Source: Vibrio tubiashii ATCC 19109
GTDB lineage: Bacteria > Pseudomonadota > Gammaproteobacteria > Enterobacterales > Vibrionaceae
Direction of reading: 5' to 3'
Assembly (NCBI RefSeq): GCF_000772105.1
Contig: NZ_CP009355.1
Coordinates: forward strand, 1,612,001 to 1,676,000
DNA: 64,000 nucleotides
The position numbers and the translations under genes are program-made. Shown here piece after piece: positions 45,454 through 54,156 of the stretch. The notes beneath the pieces were generated by a model. It made no database searches, was not told the DNA's origin, and worked only from the letters and a program-made list of their open reading frames with translations. Position 1 is the first letter of the stretch. Each line of letters begins with the position of its first letter.

Positions 45454-46788
45454 ATGTCTGCCACGCTCATTAAAAATGCCCAAATCGTCAATGAAGGCAC
45501 TGTTATCGAAGCCGATTTACGCATTGTCGGCCAAAGAATAGAAAGAGTTGAACGGAATATTTCCGCCCAGTCGACTGACACCATCGTAGAGGCCAATGGC
45601 AAATACCTTATTCCCGGAATGATTGATGATCAGGTTCACTTCAGAGAACCAGGGCTGACACATAAAGGCTCTATCGCATCTGAGTCCCGAGCAGCAGTCG
45701 CTGGCGGCATCACTAGTTATATGGAAATGCCTAACGTTAACCCTGCAACCACAACTGTTGAAGCTCTCGAACGTAAATTTGATATTGCCTCGACTAGCTC
45801 ATTGGCTAACTACTCCTTCTATCTCGGTGCGACAGAGGACAATCTAGAGGAGATTAAGCGCCTTGAGCCTCAGAGACACTGCGGCGTTAAAGTGTTTATG
45901 GGGGCTTCTACTGGTGATCTTTTGGTTGAGGCACCGCATGCACTCGATGCTATCTTCCGTGACTCTCCCGTTCTGATTGTTACCCACTGTGAGAGTGGTC
46001 CGGTTATCGCACAAAACAAACAACGTCTTTTGCAACACAAATCGGAACTCACCATTGAAGATCATCCTCTTCTCAGAGACGACGAAGCCTGTTTCGCCTC
46101 TTCCTCTTACGCGGTTGAGCTAGCGAAAAAGCATGGAAGCCAATTGCATGTTTTGCACATTACGACGGAAAAGGAACTCGCTCTGCTTGAATCAGGCCCA
46201 ATCGCAAACAAAAAGATTACCGCGGAAGCCTGTGTCCATCATTTGTGGTTTAGTAACCAAGATTATGCAACCTTAGGTAACCAGATCAAATGTAACCCGG
46301 CAATCAAGTTTCCTAGTGACAGAGACGCGCTGCTCAACGCGCTGAAAACAGGCCAAATTGATATTATTGCCACCGATCACGCCCCTCATACATGGCAAGA
46401 AAAACAGGTCGCCTATGAGCAAGCCCCTGCGGGTTTGCCTTTAGTGCAACATGCGCTACTGACCCTGTTTGATCAGGTCAAATCGGGGCACCTGACCATG
46501 GCACAGGTTGTTGAAAAGACTGCGCATAACCCTGCCATTCGTTACGCAATCAAGGAACGCGGATTTATCCGTGAAGGCTATTTTGCTGACTTAGTTCTGG
46601 TCGATCCTCAATCAACGACAAGAGTGAGCAACGAAAATAGTTTATACCACTGCGGTTGGTCGCCGTTTTCCGGTCATACCTTTTCTAGCCAAATCCAAAG
46701 TACCTGGGTCAATGGCAACTTGATCTATACAAATCAGCAAGTGATTGATTCATCGAGGCCAGCAATGCGCTTGTCATTCAATCGATAA
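45454..46788 (+). CDS. pyrC: Second dihydroorotase (PyrC2-like), probably zinc-starvation induced
   Basis: A 444-residue amidohydrolase of the long (class I) dihydroorotase type, unlike the roughly 340-residue class II PyrC that is the usual vibrio housekeeping enzyme. Metal-site segments: GMIDDQVHFREPG, where the first His of the usual HxH is Gln 60 while His 62 is kept; CGVKVFMGAST with the carboxylated lysine; VTHCES and LHVLHITT with two histidines; and IIATDHAPHT with the catalytic aspartate. It interconverts carbamoyl-aspartate and dihydroorotate in pyrimidine synthesis. A Zur box upstream fits the known role of PyrC2 paralogs as back-ups when zinc is scarce. AAGGAG precedes the ATG. 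Confidence 0.85.
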   Translation: MSATLIKNAQIVNEGTVIEADLRIVGQRIERVERNISAQSTDTIVEANGKYLIPGMIDDQVHFREPGLTHKGSIASESRAAVAGGITSYMEMPNVNPATTTVEALERKFDIASTSSLANYSFYLGATEDNLEEIKRLEPQRHCGVKVFMGASTGDLLVEAPHALDAIFRDSPVLIVTHCESGPVIAQNKQRLLQHKSELTIEDHPLLRDDEACFASSSYAVELAKKHGSQLHVLHITTEKELALLESGPIANKKITAEACVHHLWFSNQDYATLGNQIKCNPAIKFPSDRDALLNALKTGQIDIIATDHAPHTWQEKQVAYEQAPAGLPLVQHALLTLFDQVKSGHLTMAQVVEKTAHNPAIRYAIKERGFIREGYFADLVLVDPQSTTRVSNENSLYHCGWSPFSGHTFSSQIQSTWVNGNLIYTNQQVIDSSRPAMRLSFNR

Positions 46789-46843
46789 CCCCTAATCACT
46801 CTAAGTCAGTTTATAGGAGAGTAACTAATGAGCGCTCATGCTT

Positions 46844-47719
46844 TTACTGACTTACTGAAACTAAGCGTTTCTCTGCCAAAGCCATCGCAATGTTGGCTTT
46901 GCTATAAGCACTTTCATTGATGAAATGTGGGTAGATATCTTGTGCCTTCTCCCAAAGAATGTCATGACCTAAAAACGTTGCTAGTAGTGGCTCACCTTGC
47001 TTAACCACTTCAAAGTCTCGTCCGCATACCATCGGATGAACCATAGCACTGCGCATTCCATCTTGATCGAGCAGAATCGGCACCTCTTCCGTGTAGAAAA
47101 ACGCGCTGTAGTCTTGCAAGTTATCTATCTGATTGAGATTGTGCTTTTCTACGTAATCAAGCACCGCCGTGAGCATTTGTTTCATCAACTCAAGTGTTTC
47201 CGACTTCAGCGAGCCATGAGCTTGAGCCCCGACTTCAATCATCACGCCATACTCGCCTGTAGAGCACAAATAAGGTTGCTCTGACCATGGCTTTCTATCT
47301 TCGAACAAGATGTTTGCTTTTGGCATGCGCTGTTTTACGTAGGCTCCCATCTTACGGTAGAAGCGATCCGTAGAGAGTAGAATGAGTGTCGCGCCCATGT
47401 TGCTGGTCGTGTTATGTAAATCAACGATGAGCTGATTTTTGCTGGCGGCATATTTAGCAGCGAATGCATCAGCGACTTTACTCTCATGCGATACACGCTC
47501 TTTCTCGTTACCAAGCTCAGCAAACTCTCGATTTAAGTCTGTCTCTAAATAGCGCACATTCTGTTTTACCGCTTCTGAGTTAGCGATCACCGAAGAGGTA
47601 GCAAATGTTGAACGTTCAGCGGAGTAAAGCCTGTCTTTAATCAGCTTATGCAAATAAATACCTGAAAGCTCATTACCATGTGTCCCCGCAACAATCAGCG
47701 CGCTATTGATCTTGTCCAT
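46844..47719 (-). CDS. Aspartoacylase / AstE-AspA family zinc hydrolase
   Basis: A 291-residue M14-like deacylase. ATG 47719 is preferred over an upstream start at 47752. Zinc ligands lie in AGTHGNELSG (His 14, Glu 17) and VDLHNTTSNMG; the substrate-binding VRYLETDLNREF is the aspartoacylase signature. The family cleaves N-acetylaspartate or related N-acyl amino acids. A Zur-like box is 34 bases upstream, and the gene lies between the convergent dihydroorotase and the co-directional dicarboxylate transporter gene. N-acetyl- or N-carbamoyl-aspartate salvage fits all three. Specificity is inferred. Confidence 0.82.
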   Translation of the reverse strand: MDKINSALIVAGTHGNELSGIYLHKLIKDRLYSAERSTFATSSVIANSEAVKQNVRYLETDLNREFAELGNEKERVSHESKVADAFAAKYAASKNQLIVDLHNTTSNMGATLILLSTDRFYRKMGAYVKQRMPKANILFEDRKPWSEQPYLCSTGEYGVMIEVGAQAHGSLKSETLELMKQMLTAVLDYVEKHNLNQIDNLQDYSAFFYTEEVPILLDQDGMRSAMVHPMVCGRDFEVVKQGEPLLATFLGHDILWEKAQDIYPHFINESAYSKANIAMALAEKRLVSVSQ

Positions 47720-47752
47720 TATATTTCTATTCCAAGGTTTTAAACTATACAA

Positions 47753-47769
47753 ATGTTATAACATAACAA
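47753..47769. promoter_or_regulatory. Zur-like box upstream of the aspartoacylase gene
   Basis: ATGTTAT-AAC-ATAACAA matches the 7-3-7 Zur pattern with one mismatch and is 34 bases from the start codon. A perfect 12-bp palindrome ATGTTATAACAT is contained within it. Confidence 0.6.
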
Positions 47770-47815
47770 AACATGCAAAATAAACTTTCTAGGGTTTGAA
47801 ATAAGCGCAACAAAA

Positions 47816-47839
47816 AAGCCTACCGAAGTAGGTAGGCTT
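47816..47839 (-). terminator. Terminator after the dicarboxylate transporter gene
   Basis: The stem AAGCCTACC/GGTAGGCTT with a 6-base loop is followed by U6 on the leftward transcript. It separates the transporter from the aspartoacylase promoter. Confidence 0.9.
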
Positions 47840-47870
47840 AAGGGAGTTTAGGCATCAAGCTAGGTAGTGG

Positions 47871-49259
47871 CTAGGTCCAAAAGCTCAAAGCGATAAACGT
47901 GAGCACACCGATACAAGCAATGTTAAGAATAATACCAACTCGCATCATCTCACTCTGTTTAATGTGTCCAGATCCAAACACAATCGCATTCGGAGGCGTC
48001 GCAACTGGCAACATAAAGGCACAGGATGCCGCAACCGCTATCAGAACAGACAGGATGACAGGCGACATGCCAAATGCTTCTGCAACACTTGCAAACACAG
48101 GGATTAACAAAGCCGCACTCGCCGTATTACTGGCAAATTCCGTTAAGAACACAACAAAAACCGCAATGATAGCGATGATGAAGAAGATCCCCCAGTGAGC
48201 AATCATCTCACTCAGGGTATTGGCAAGAAAGACACTCGTTCCCGTTGCCTTTAGAACATTACTCAAACAGATACCGCCACCGAAAAGAAGCAAAACGCCC
48301 CAATCTGCGGTCTTCTCAATATCTTTCCAGTGTACAACTCGGGCAAAGCTAACTGCGATAATGGCCGCTAGCGCCACAAGCGTATCAAACTTAGCGTAAC
48401 CACCGAGCATGGCATTAATCGGCTTGCTGAAGATCCATAAGCAGACGGTAGCGCCGAAAATAGCCAAAGTCACAACCTTACCTTTATCCCAGTTGATCGC
48501 GTCACGATTTAACTCGAACTCTCCAGATAAGTTTGGCTTTAGAGTCGCGTAAAGAACAGCTATCGCAACAGGCAATAAAATTAGCGAAGTTGGTACACCA
48601 AAGCTCATCCACTCAGTAAAAGTTAAACCAACTTCCGCAGCGGCGATAGCATTCGGTGGGCTACCAACAATCGTTGCAATACCACCAATACTTGCGCTGT
48701 AGGCGATGCCGAGCAGAACAAACACATAGGTCTTATGACCACTTTCAGAATTCACTTTGCTTAACACGCCGAGTACCAAAGGCAGCATCATCGCCGTGGT
48801 CGCAGTGTTACTGATCCACATTGATAGCGCAGCGGTAACACCAAACAGCATGAACACTGCCACACTCATTTTACCTTTGGCGAGGATCAGCACTTTATCG
48901 GCGATAACTTTATCCAACCCCTGACGGTGCATAGCCGCGGCTAAGGCGAAACCACCCAAGAATAAGAAGATAATTGAGTTAGCAAAATTGTTCAGCGCAG
49001 TTTGGGTGTCAAATACACCAAACAAAACCGCCATAATTGGAACTAAAATGGCCGTTACGGTCACATGTAATGCCTCTGTCAGCCAAAGAATCGCGACAAA
49101 GGTGAGCATACTAATACCCAGCACCACTTGAGGGTCAAAAGGCAAGGTAAAGTACAAGGTGAGAAACAGAGCAACGTCTGCGAGGATAATCAGACTATTG
49201 CGGTTGAAAAACCATTCTCTAGTGTTGTTGGGCAAAGGGACACTATCATTTCTATTCAT
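47871..49259 (-). CDS. Sodium-coupled C4-dicarboxylate/citrate transporter (VcINDY-like, DASS family)
   Basis: Starting at ATG 49259 gives 462 residues, the length of V. cholerae VcINDY. The two SNT sodium/substrate motifs are present: [14 protein letters not shown] in the first half and [14 protein letters not shown] in the second, each in a re-entrant hairpin. About eleven membrane spans are predicted. The protein should import succinate, malate or related dicarboxylates with sodium. N-acyl aspartates are dicarboxylates too and could be carried. It precedes the aspartoacylase on the same strand, but a terminator and a Zur box lie between them. A pair of TGTTAAC-N-ATAT direct repeats lies upstream. 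Confidence 0.93.
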   Translation of the reverse strand: MNRNDSVPLPNNTREWFFNRNSLIILADVALFLTLYFTLPFDPQVVLGISMLTFVAILWLTEALHVTVTAILVPIMAVLFGVFDTQTALNNFANSIIFLFLGGFALAAAMHRQGLDKVIADKVLILAKGKMSVAVFMLFGVTAALSMWISNTATTAMMLPLVLGVLSKVNSESGHKTYVFVLLGIAYSASIGGIATIVGSPPNAIAAAEVGLTFTEWMSFGVPTSLILLPVAIAVLYATLKPNLSGEFELNRDAINWDKGKVVTLAIFGATVCLWIFSKPINAMLGGYAKFDTLVALAAIIAVSFARVVHWKDIEKTADWGVLLLFGGGICLSNVLKATGTSVFLANTLSEMIAHWGIFFIIAIIAVFVVFLTEFASNTASAALLIPVFASVAEAFGMSPVILSVLIAVAASCAFMLPVATPPNAIVFGSGHIKQSEMMRVGIILNIACIGVLTFIALSFWT

Positions 49260-49343
49260 TATTATTTTTTCCTTATTAGGGCCTTGTGGCATAGCAAATG
49301 ATCCCACATAAACGCCATTTGGAAATATTTTTCATTGCGAATT

Positions 49344-49385
49344 TGTTAACCATATCAACAACAAGGTTATGGATGTTAACAATAT
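49344..49385. repeat. Direct repeat upstream of the dicarboxylate transporter gene
   Basis: TGTTAACCATAT (49344-49355) and TGTTAACAATAT (49374-49385) match at 11 of 12 bases, 30 bases apart, about three helical turns. They lie 85-126 bases before the start codon. A binding site for an activator, such as a DctR-type or LysR regulator, is likely. Confidence 0.5.
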
Positions 49386-49537
49386 GAATAGATTGAACAT
49401 TCAACCATCATAACCACTACACGTATGCTTGTTATTCATATAAATTAATAATGCTAGAGCGCTATCCAAGCTTGTAGCTCTAGGTACGACCTTTCCGTAA
49501 ACATCCACATTAACTTTAGCCTCTCTTAGAGCGTAAA

Positions 49538-49558
49538 AAGGGGAAGCAAGTCCCCCTT
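49538..49558 (-). terminator. Terminator after the alpha/beta hydrolase gene
   Basis: The AAGGGG/CCCCTT stem is followed by U5 on the leftward transcript, 12 bases after the stop codon of the hydrolase gene. Confidence 0.78.
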
Positions 49559-49570
49559 CTCATATAACCT

Positions 49571-50419
49571 TTACGCGATTAACTGATCAAAGCTGTCCAT
49601 TACTTCACTGCACTTCATCACTCGGCCATGACCTTGCCCTTGGGTTGCCACCAGCGTAACATTTTCCATTTCTTGAGCTGCCTTCTGCGACACCTCAAAC
49701 TTAGTAAACTTGTCACCTTGATCGTGGACGATAATGGTTTGTGCACCGCGTAACTTGAGCTTGTTATATGGGTCGACAGATTGAATTGGGTAGTGGTACT
49801 GATCTTCAACCTCAGAAACGACAGCATTGAACAAACGCATTGAGTAGCCTGAGCGAGCAACGCTACCAAATAAGTTGTCGAGATAATCCAATACAGGCGC
49901 AATCAACAAGAATGGTTTATCGACCAACTTCTGATGATGACACTCGATTGAAGACGCCGTTCCCATGCTATGACCAACAAGCCCAGCCACATCAGCAACA
50001 CTATCTAAAATCGCTTCTAAGCCATGAACAAATGCCGGAATATGCCCGTACAGGCCGCCACTTTGACCGTGGCCCGGGTGATCATACGCCAATGCGGTAA
50101 AGCCTCGGCTAGCAATGTGCTCCATCAAGGGGTAAAACTGACTTGCACTCCCCGACCAACCATGGGTCAGCACCCACACTGGGCCTGTGCCTAATTGGTA
50201 CGTTTTGAGTACGCCTTCCTTCGATTCTACTTCACCTTTAATCAATCCGGTTGGCTCAACATTTTTAGGCTTGGTACGCGCAGGGGTCAGCAGCAATTTA
50301 CGCGCGGTATTCTTCGCATGGTTAGGTGCGAGAGTGTGATGAAGCCGAGTAGTTATGTTAACCAAGCTCTTCTTTACACTGAACTTTTGCGAGGTATTAA
50401 AGTAAATCTTCTCACTCAT
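49571..50419 (-). CDS. Alpha/beta-fold hydrolase
   Basis: A 282-residue cytoplasmic hydrolase. The catalytic serine is in LVGHSMGTASSI; the oxyanion-side segment is LTHGWSGSASQF, YDHPGHGQSGG follows, and the late aspartate (HDQGDKFT) and histidine (GQGHGRVM) complete a Ser-Asp-His triad. Esterase, lipase or lactonase activity is possible. AAGGA eight bases before the ATG is good. It follows a TetR gene by 108 bases on the same strand and is its likely target. Confidence 0.85.
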   Translation of the reverse strand: MSEKIYFNTSQKFSVKKSLVNITTRLHHTLAPNHAKNTARKLLLTPARTKPKNVEPTGLIKGEVESKEGVLKTYQLGTGPVWVLTHGWSGSASQFYPLMEHIASRGFTALAYDHPGHGQSGGLYGHIPAFVHGLEAILDSVADVAGLVGHSMGTASSIECHHQKLVDKPFLLIAPVLDYLDNLFGSVARSGYSMRLFNAVVSEVEDQYHYPIQSVDPYNKLKLRGAQTIIVHDQGDKFTKFEVSQKAAQEMENVTLVATQGQGHGRVMKCSEVMDSFDQLIA

Positions 50420-50527
50420 GGTTATATCCTTTTGGTGCCAGTCTCTACTTCTCGCCCAAAAGCGAACGACCGTGCTATTTTTGGTTAAATAATTAGCTAA
50501 GTGAACTTCACTTAGCTTAAATTCGTC

Positions 50528-51115
50528 CTACTTCCAGTCAGCTAACAGGCGTTTAACGCCCTGCCAGAAGTGCTCGTTGCTCGCCTGCTCTCCGTGTATC
50601 GAATAAAACAGGTGAGCACTTAAATACAAGCCATACAATTCAAACGTGGCCTGCCTAGGTTCGAGATCTTGGCGAAATTCACCATTCTCAATCCCTTTCG
50701 CAACCTGAATTCGTAAGTACTCTATCCAAGTCGCGATGGTTTTCTTTAGTACTTGCTGGGTAGGGGCCGATTCTGCGCTCGTCTCTTTCCAAGCGTCTAA
50801 GAACATACAGCTGCCTTGAAAAGAGTGGTTCCACCCTAACCAGCTATCGAGCAGCAGTGTGAGTTTTTCTTCGATAGTGATCGAAGTTCGCTCCCTCGCG
50901 GGCGCAATCACGCGCTGAGTAAAGATCAGGTTGGCATAATCCAAAACCGCTATTTGCAAGTTATCTTTGGAGTTAAAGTGAGCAAACAAGCCACTCTTTG
51001 ACATCCCGCATTGCTTGGCTAATTCCCCAATGGTTAAGCTCTCAAGCCCATTTTCACTCGCTAGCTCAAATGCCTTGCTTAAGATATTTTCTCGGGTAAC
51101 TTTGCCTTTACTCAT
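50528..51115 (-). CDS. TetR-family repressor
   Basis: A 195-residue TetR protein. The helix-turn-helix is ESLTIGELAKQCGMSKSGLF followed by AHFNSKDNLQ. The rest resembles the C-terminal domain of YcdC/TetR relatives with a conserved W/L-rich helix. It stands upstream of the alpha/beta hydrolase gene in the same direction and probably controls it. The effector is unknown. Confidence 0.9.
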   Translation of the reverse strand: MSKGKVTRENILSKAFELASENGLESLTIGELAKQCGMSKSGLFAHFNSKDNLQIAVLDYANLIFTQRVIAPARERTSITIEEKLTLLLDSWLGWNHSFQGSCMFLDAWKETSAESAPTQQVLKKTIATWIEYLRIQVAKGIENGEFRQDLEPRQATFELYGLYLSAHLFYSIHGEQASNEHFWQGVKRLLADWK

Positions 51116-51360
51116 ACTGCTCTCTCGTTACTGTTAATGCTATTTTTAGCACACTCGTTCTTTTTTGCAAATTTTATCTCACTTGCTACTGAATGAAATC
51201 ACAAAGTCTAATCCGTAAATGTAACAATTCTTAGGGTTAGATTTCACTCTCAAATTACTGTGGTAACTGATAGTAGCCTCAGCATAATTTGATTTAGATT
51301 CATTCCTTGAGGCTGATTTATTGATATACCCTGAACACTTTTAATGGTTTTGATGTCGTT

Positions 51361-52383
51361 ATGGAAAGTAAGAAAATTCAAAGTATTGAGCTAGGCCGAG
51401 TGATAGCGATATTAGCGATTGCCGCCATGCACTGTCAGATGTTTCTCAGCTATTGGCAAATTAATGAGACACCGTGGGTTGGATATGTGTTTAACCAAGC
51501 AACACGCTTTGCCGTCCCTTTGTTCTTTTTGATTTCAGGTTATTTGATCCAACCCAAGCTAACCGTTGACCCAATCGCGACGCTTAAGCGCTACATAACT
51601 CCTTTGCTGCGCATTTTTATTGTCTGGAGTGTGATATGCCTTATTATGCCTTTTAACTGGGCGACTGTGGCTGAGCATGGGTATCTCGCAGAGCGTCAAG
51701 GATATTGGGGTTACCTTGGTCAAGCACCACTTAACTCGCTGCTAGAAGGCGGTCTCGTCCACTTATGGTTTATTCCCGCACTGATTTTTGCTGCTGCGAT
51801 TGGTGCTGGATTGCAAAAGTTTAAGCAAATAGAGCTTTTTGTCCCGCTTGGCATCGCACTGTATGTTTACGGTGTTCTTGCAGGCAGCTATCAGGGTCTG
51901 ACTGAGTTCTGGTCTCCATTCTTTACCCGAAACGGCCCGTTTTTTAGTACCTTGTTGTTTGCGATAGGTTTCTCGATTCGTCAGCAAACGATAAATGCCA
52001 CTTCCCGCCAGGCCTTGCTGCTGGCGTTAGTCGGTATGCTTTTACATTTCGTTGAAGCCTTTATCCTCAATAATTATCAGCAACCTTTCAATGGCAATGA
52101 CTTCCTGTTTGGCACTGTGCTGTGGGGAACGGGCTGCTTTATGTGGTTACTATCAAAACCAGCACTCGGAACTCATTATTGGCTAACCAAGCAATCTAAG
52201 TATGTGCTGCCTCTCTACGTGGCTCATCTACCTATGATTATTGTGATGATGAACGTTTCTGGAGTATTGGGCCTGACTGGATTTGCCAAAGATATGACCG
52301 TACTGTTTGGCGCGATAGTGATAACCTTTGGATTGATTAAAGGGTTAGAGAAAACACCCCTCTATCGACTGCTATTTAGGTAG
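51361..52383 (+). CDS. Membrane acyltransferase family 3 protein (WecH/OafA-like)
   Basis: A 340-residue integral membrane protein with about ten spans. IELGRVIAILAIAAMHCQMF has the conserved R-x-x-A-x-x-x-V-x-x-x-H-like start of acyltransferase-3 proteins, followed by RFAVPLFFLISGYL. Family members O-acetylate polysaccharides or peptidoglycan; WecH, which acetylates enterobacterial common antigen, is the nearest group by length. No adjacent polysaccharide genes help to name the acceptor. The ribosome site is weak, and the gene is divergent from the TetR gene. Confidence 0.8.
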   Translation: MESKKIQSIELGRVIAILAIAAMHCQMFLSYWQINETPWVGYVFNQATRFAVPLFFLISGYLIQPKLTVDPIATLKRYITPLLRIFIVWSVICLIMPFNWATVAEHGYLAERQGYWGYLGQAPLNSLLEGGLVHLWFIPALIFAAAIGAGLQKFKQIELFVPLGIALYVYGVLAGSYQGLTEFWSPFFTRNGPFFSTLLFAIGFSIRQQTINATSRQALLLALVGMLLHFVEAFILNNYQQPFNGNDFLFGTVLWGTGCFMWLLSKPALGTHYWLTKQSKYVLPLYVAHLPMIIVMMNVSGVLGLTGFAKDMTVLFGAIVITFGLIKGLEKTPLYRLLFR

Positions 52384-52448
52384 CTATGTTCGAGGATTGT
52401 AGAGGTTAATGTTTAGGGGATTATTTAGGTAACCACCGAACAGAAAAC

Positions 52449-52473
52449 AAAGCGATGGGTAATCCATCGCTTT
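52449..52473 (-). terminator. Terminator after the coiled-coil membrane protein gene
   Basis: AAAGCGATGG/CCATCGCTTT is a perfect 10-bp stem with a 5-base loop; on the leftward transcript a TTTGTTTT tail follows. Confidence 0.82.
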
Positions 52474-52477
52474 GTCG

Positions 52478-52999
52478 TCAATTGGGCTTACGAGCCAAGT
52501 CTCTGGCAAGAATCAAAGCTAAACCAAACACCTGTAGAAACAAGCCAATGTTCTTGTACCAAGCGATCCTTTCATTAAGCGTTGTCATCAGCTCAGAGAT
52601 GGAAAGATTCTCTAGATAAAAATCATCAATCTGGTTTCGATACGACTGCTGGGCTTGGTTTATCAGCATCATCAATTGCGGAAGCTTGTCTAAGCTAATC
52701 TCTGGTATTGGCTGATTAACCCACTGGCTCAATTGACCCTGTATCGTCGCTTGCAGTTGTTGTTGAACTTCACCCTCATGAGCGATATGCAGGAGCAGCA
52801 TTTCACGCTTGCGTTCGAGCATTTCAACACTGTTCCACGCGAGCTGAATTGAATAGATGTTTTCGTCTTTTTGCTCAGATAGCTGACCAATCTCCCCACT
52901 CAACTTGTCGAGCACAATACTCGACATCAAAAGCGCTAAAACATTGAGGACTAACCCCGTCAGTACTAGCGCCCATGCAGGAGGAGCACGAAACATCAT
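52478..52999 (-). CDS. Membrane protein with two end spans and a central coiled coil, unknown
   Basis: A 173-residue protein. Hydrophobic segments sit near residues 8-30 and 147-165; between them a glutamine/leucine-rich helical region resembles a coiled coil. No family is recognisable. The start ATG overlaps the stop of the upstream MAPEG gene (TAATG), a sign of coupled translation and probably of a joint complex. A structural or sensor role at the membrane is possible. Confidence 0.55.
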   Translation of the reverse strand: MMFRAPPAWALVLTGLVLNVLALLMSSIVLDKLSGEIGQLSEQKDENIYSIQLAWNSVEMLERKREMLLLHIAHEGEVQQQLQATIQGQLSQWVNQPIPEISLDKLPQLMMLINQAQQSYRNQIDDFYLENLSISELMTTLNERIAWYKNIGLFLQVFGLALILARDLARKPN

Positions 53000-53385
53000 T
53001 ACCACATCCTATCAAATGGTAGGTAAGTAATATTAAGTACAATCAGAACCGCCATCACTAAGAAGGTCATCTTCATCCCCGAAATGCGGCCTTTTAGTCT
53101 GTCTGCAAGGATACCTTTCGCATGTAATATACGGCCCAGAACAAACACAATACCACACGCATGGATCATCCAAGGGCTTGCACCGTTGTACTCCACCATA
53201 GCCATCAGAATCAGGGTAATTGGGATGTAATCCACCGCATTGCCCTGTGCACTTCGGGCAATCGTCAGGGCATCTACCCCGCCATCCGCATATTTAACCT
53301 GAGCTTTGCGGCGCTGCTTAATCACCTGAATAGAGAGCCAAATCATTAGTGCAGCAAGAATTGCAGCGTAAAGCGCTGTAACCAT
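52999..53385 (-). CDS. MAPEG-family membrane protein
   Basis: A 128-residue protein with four predicted membrane spans. ADGGVDALTIARSAQGNAVDY and NGASPWMIHACGIVFVLGR are typical of the MAPEG (microsomal glutathione S-transferase-like) family. ATG 53385 is chosen because AGGAG is seven bases before it; an ATG at 53391 is too close. Its stop overlaps the start of the next gene. Glutathione-dependent detoxification is known for eukaryotic members; bacterial roles are mostly unknown. Confidence 0.82.
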   Translation of the reverse strand: MVTALYAAILAALMIWLSIQVIKQRRKAQVKYADGGVDALTIARSAQGNAVDYIPITLILMAMVEYNGASPWMIHACGIVFVLGRILHAKGILADRLKGRISGMKMTFLVMAVLIVLNITYLPFDRMW

Positions 53386-53463
53386 CAACATTCTCCTTGT
53401 GATTCAGGTTTCTAACACCTGATATTTTCCTCATCTCTAAGTATTACTAATTAAGCATAAAAA

Positions 53464-53485
53464 AGCCCCGCTGAATAGCGGGGCT
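53464..53485 (-). terminator. Terminator after the sigma-factor gene
   Basis: AGCCCCGCT/AGCGGGGCT with a 4-base loop is followed by U6 on the leftward transcript, about 100 bases beyond the sigma-factor stop. Confidence 0.88.
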
Positions 53486-53583
53486 GAATATTTAAGCCCA
53501 GATACGGAAATTTCTGTCGCCCTATCAAAGCGTTTCAATAAAGGGATCTATCACTCTGAAGCGCTCAATAGAGAGGTTTAAGG

Positions 53584-54156
53584 CTAACAACTCCCACACT
53601 GTTTTGATTTTGCTTCACAGTCAACAAGGTTGCCGTGTTTATCGAGTTGGAAGGTGCAGCATGCCTCGAACAGTTTTTTAAGTTCAACACGGCCTTTCTG
53701 CACGCGCGATTTTAACGTTGAGTAGCTGACGCCGACTTTCTCAGCGATCTGCTTTTGGCTTTCACCGTTTAGCTCAACAGCTTCTAGCAGTTGAGATTGT
53801 TCCGCAGGCAAAGCATTAACAAAGGGCTTAATACACTCTGCCATTTCTTGCTCCATGCTTGTTTCTTGCTCCTCAAACCACAAGTCATCTGCTTGGAGTT
53901 CGCCATCACGCTGCTGGCGAGCGCGCTTGCGGTAAAAGTCGATGATAGTGCGATTCGCCAGTTGAAACAGCCAAGCTTTGACACTGCTGACATCCGCGAT
54001 GGTAGATAAGTTCTGATAGGTTTTGAGTAAGATCTCTTGCTGCAAATCTTCCACATCATCTGGGTTACTAACCTTAGAGTGAAGGAAAGACTTTAAAGCC
54101 TGCTGATACTCTGCCCACACTTGCTCTAAGCTAAGGGCTTGGCTAGCAGTTCTCAT
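53584..54156 (-). CDS. sigZ: SigZ-like ECF sigma factor
   Basis: A 190-residue ECF sigma factor. Region 2 reads VEDLQQEILLKTYQNLSTI through VKAWLFQLANRTIIDFYRKR; region 4 reads LNGESQKQIAEKVGVSYSTL then KSRVQKGRVELKKLF. The cysteine-rich tail (CC, then VDCEAKSKQCGSC) is like that of SigZ-type factors and suggests metal or thiol sensing. Several starts are possible (54156, 54171, TTG 54186). The ATG at 54156 overlaps the stop of the upstream ArsR gene, so translation is coupled. No anti-sigma gene is adjacent. Confidence 0.85.
   Translation of the reverse strand: MRTASQALSLEQVWAEYQQALKSFLHSKVSNPDDVEDLQQEILLKTYQNLSTIADVSSVKAWLFQLANRTIIDFYRKRARQQRDGELQADDLWFEEQETSMEQEMAECIKPFVNALPAEQSQLLEAVELNGESQKQIAEKVGVSYSTLKSRVQKGRVELKKLFEACCTFQLDKHGNLVDCEAKSKQCGSC

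Noticed and set aside
45281..45541. Open frame of 86 codons between the Zur box and the second dihydroorotase gene
   Set aside because: It overlaps the dihydroorotase start by 88 bases in another frame and has no good ribosome site. Its first part vaguely resembles the N-terminus of Fur-family proteins, but too weakly to call a gene or a remnant.
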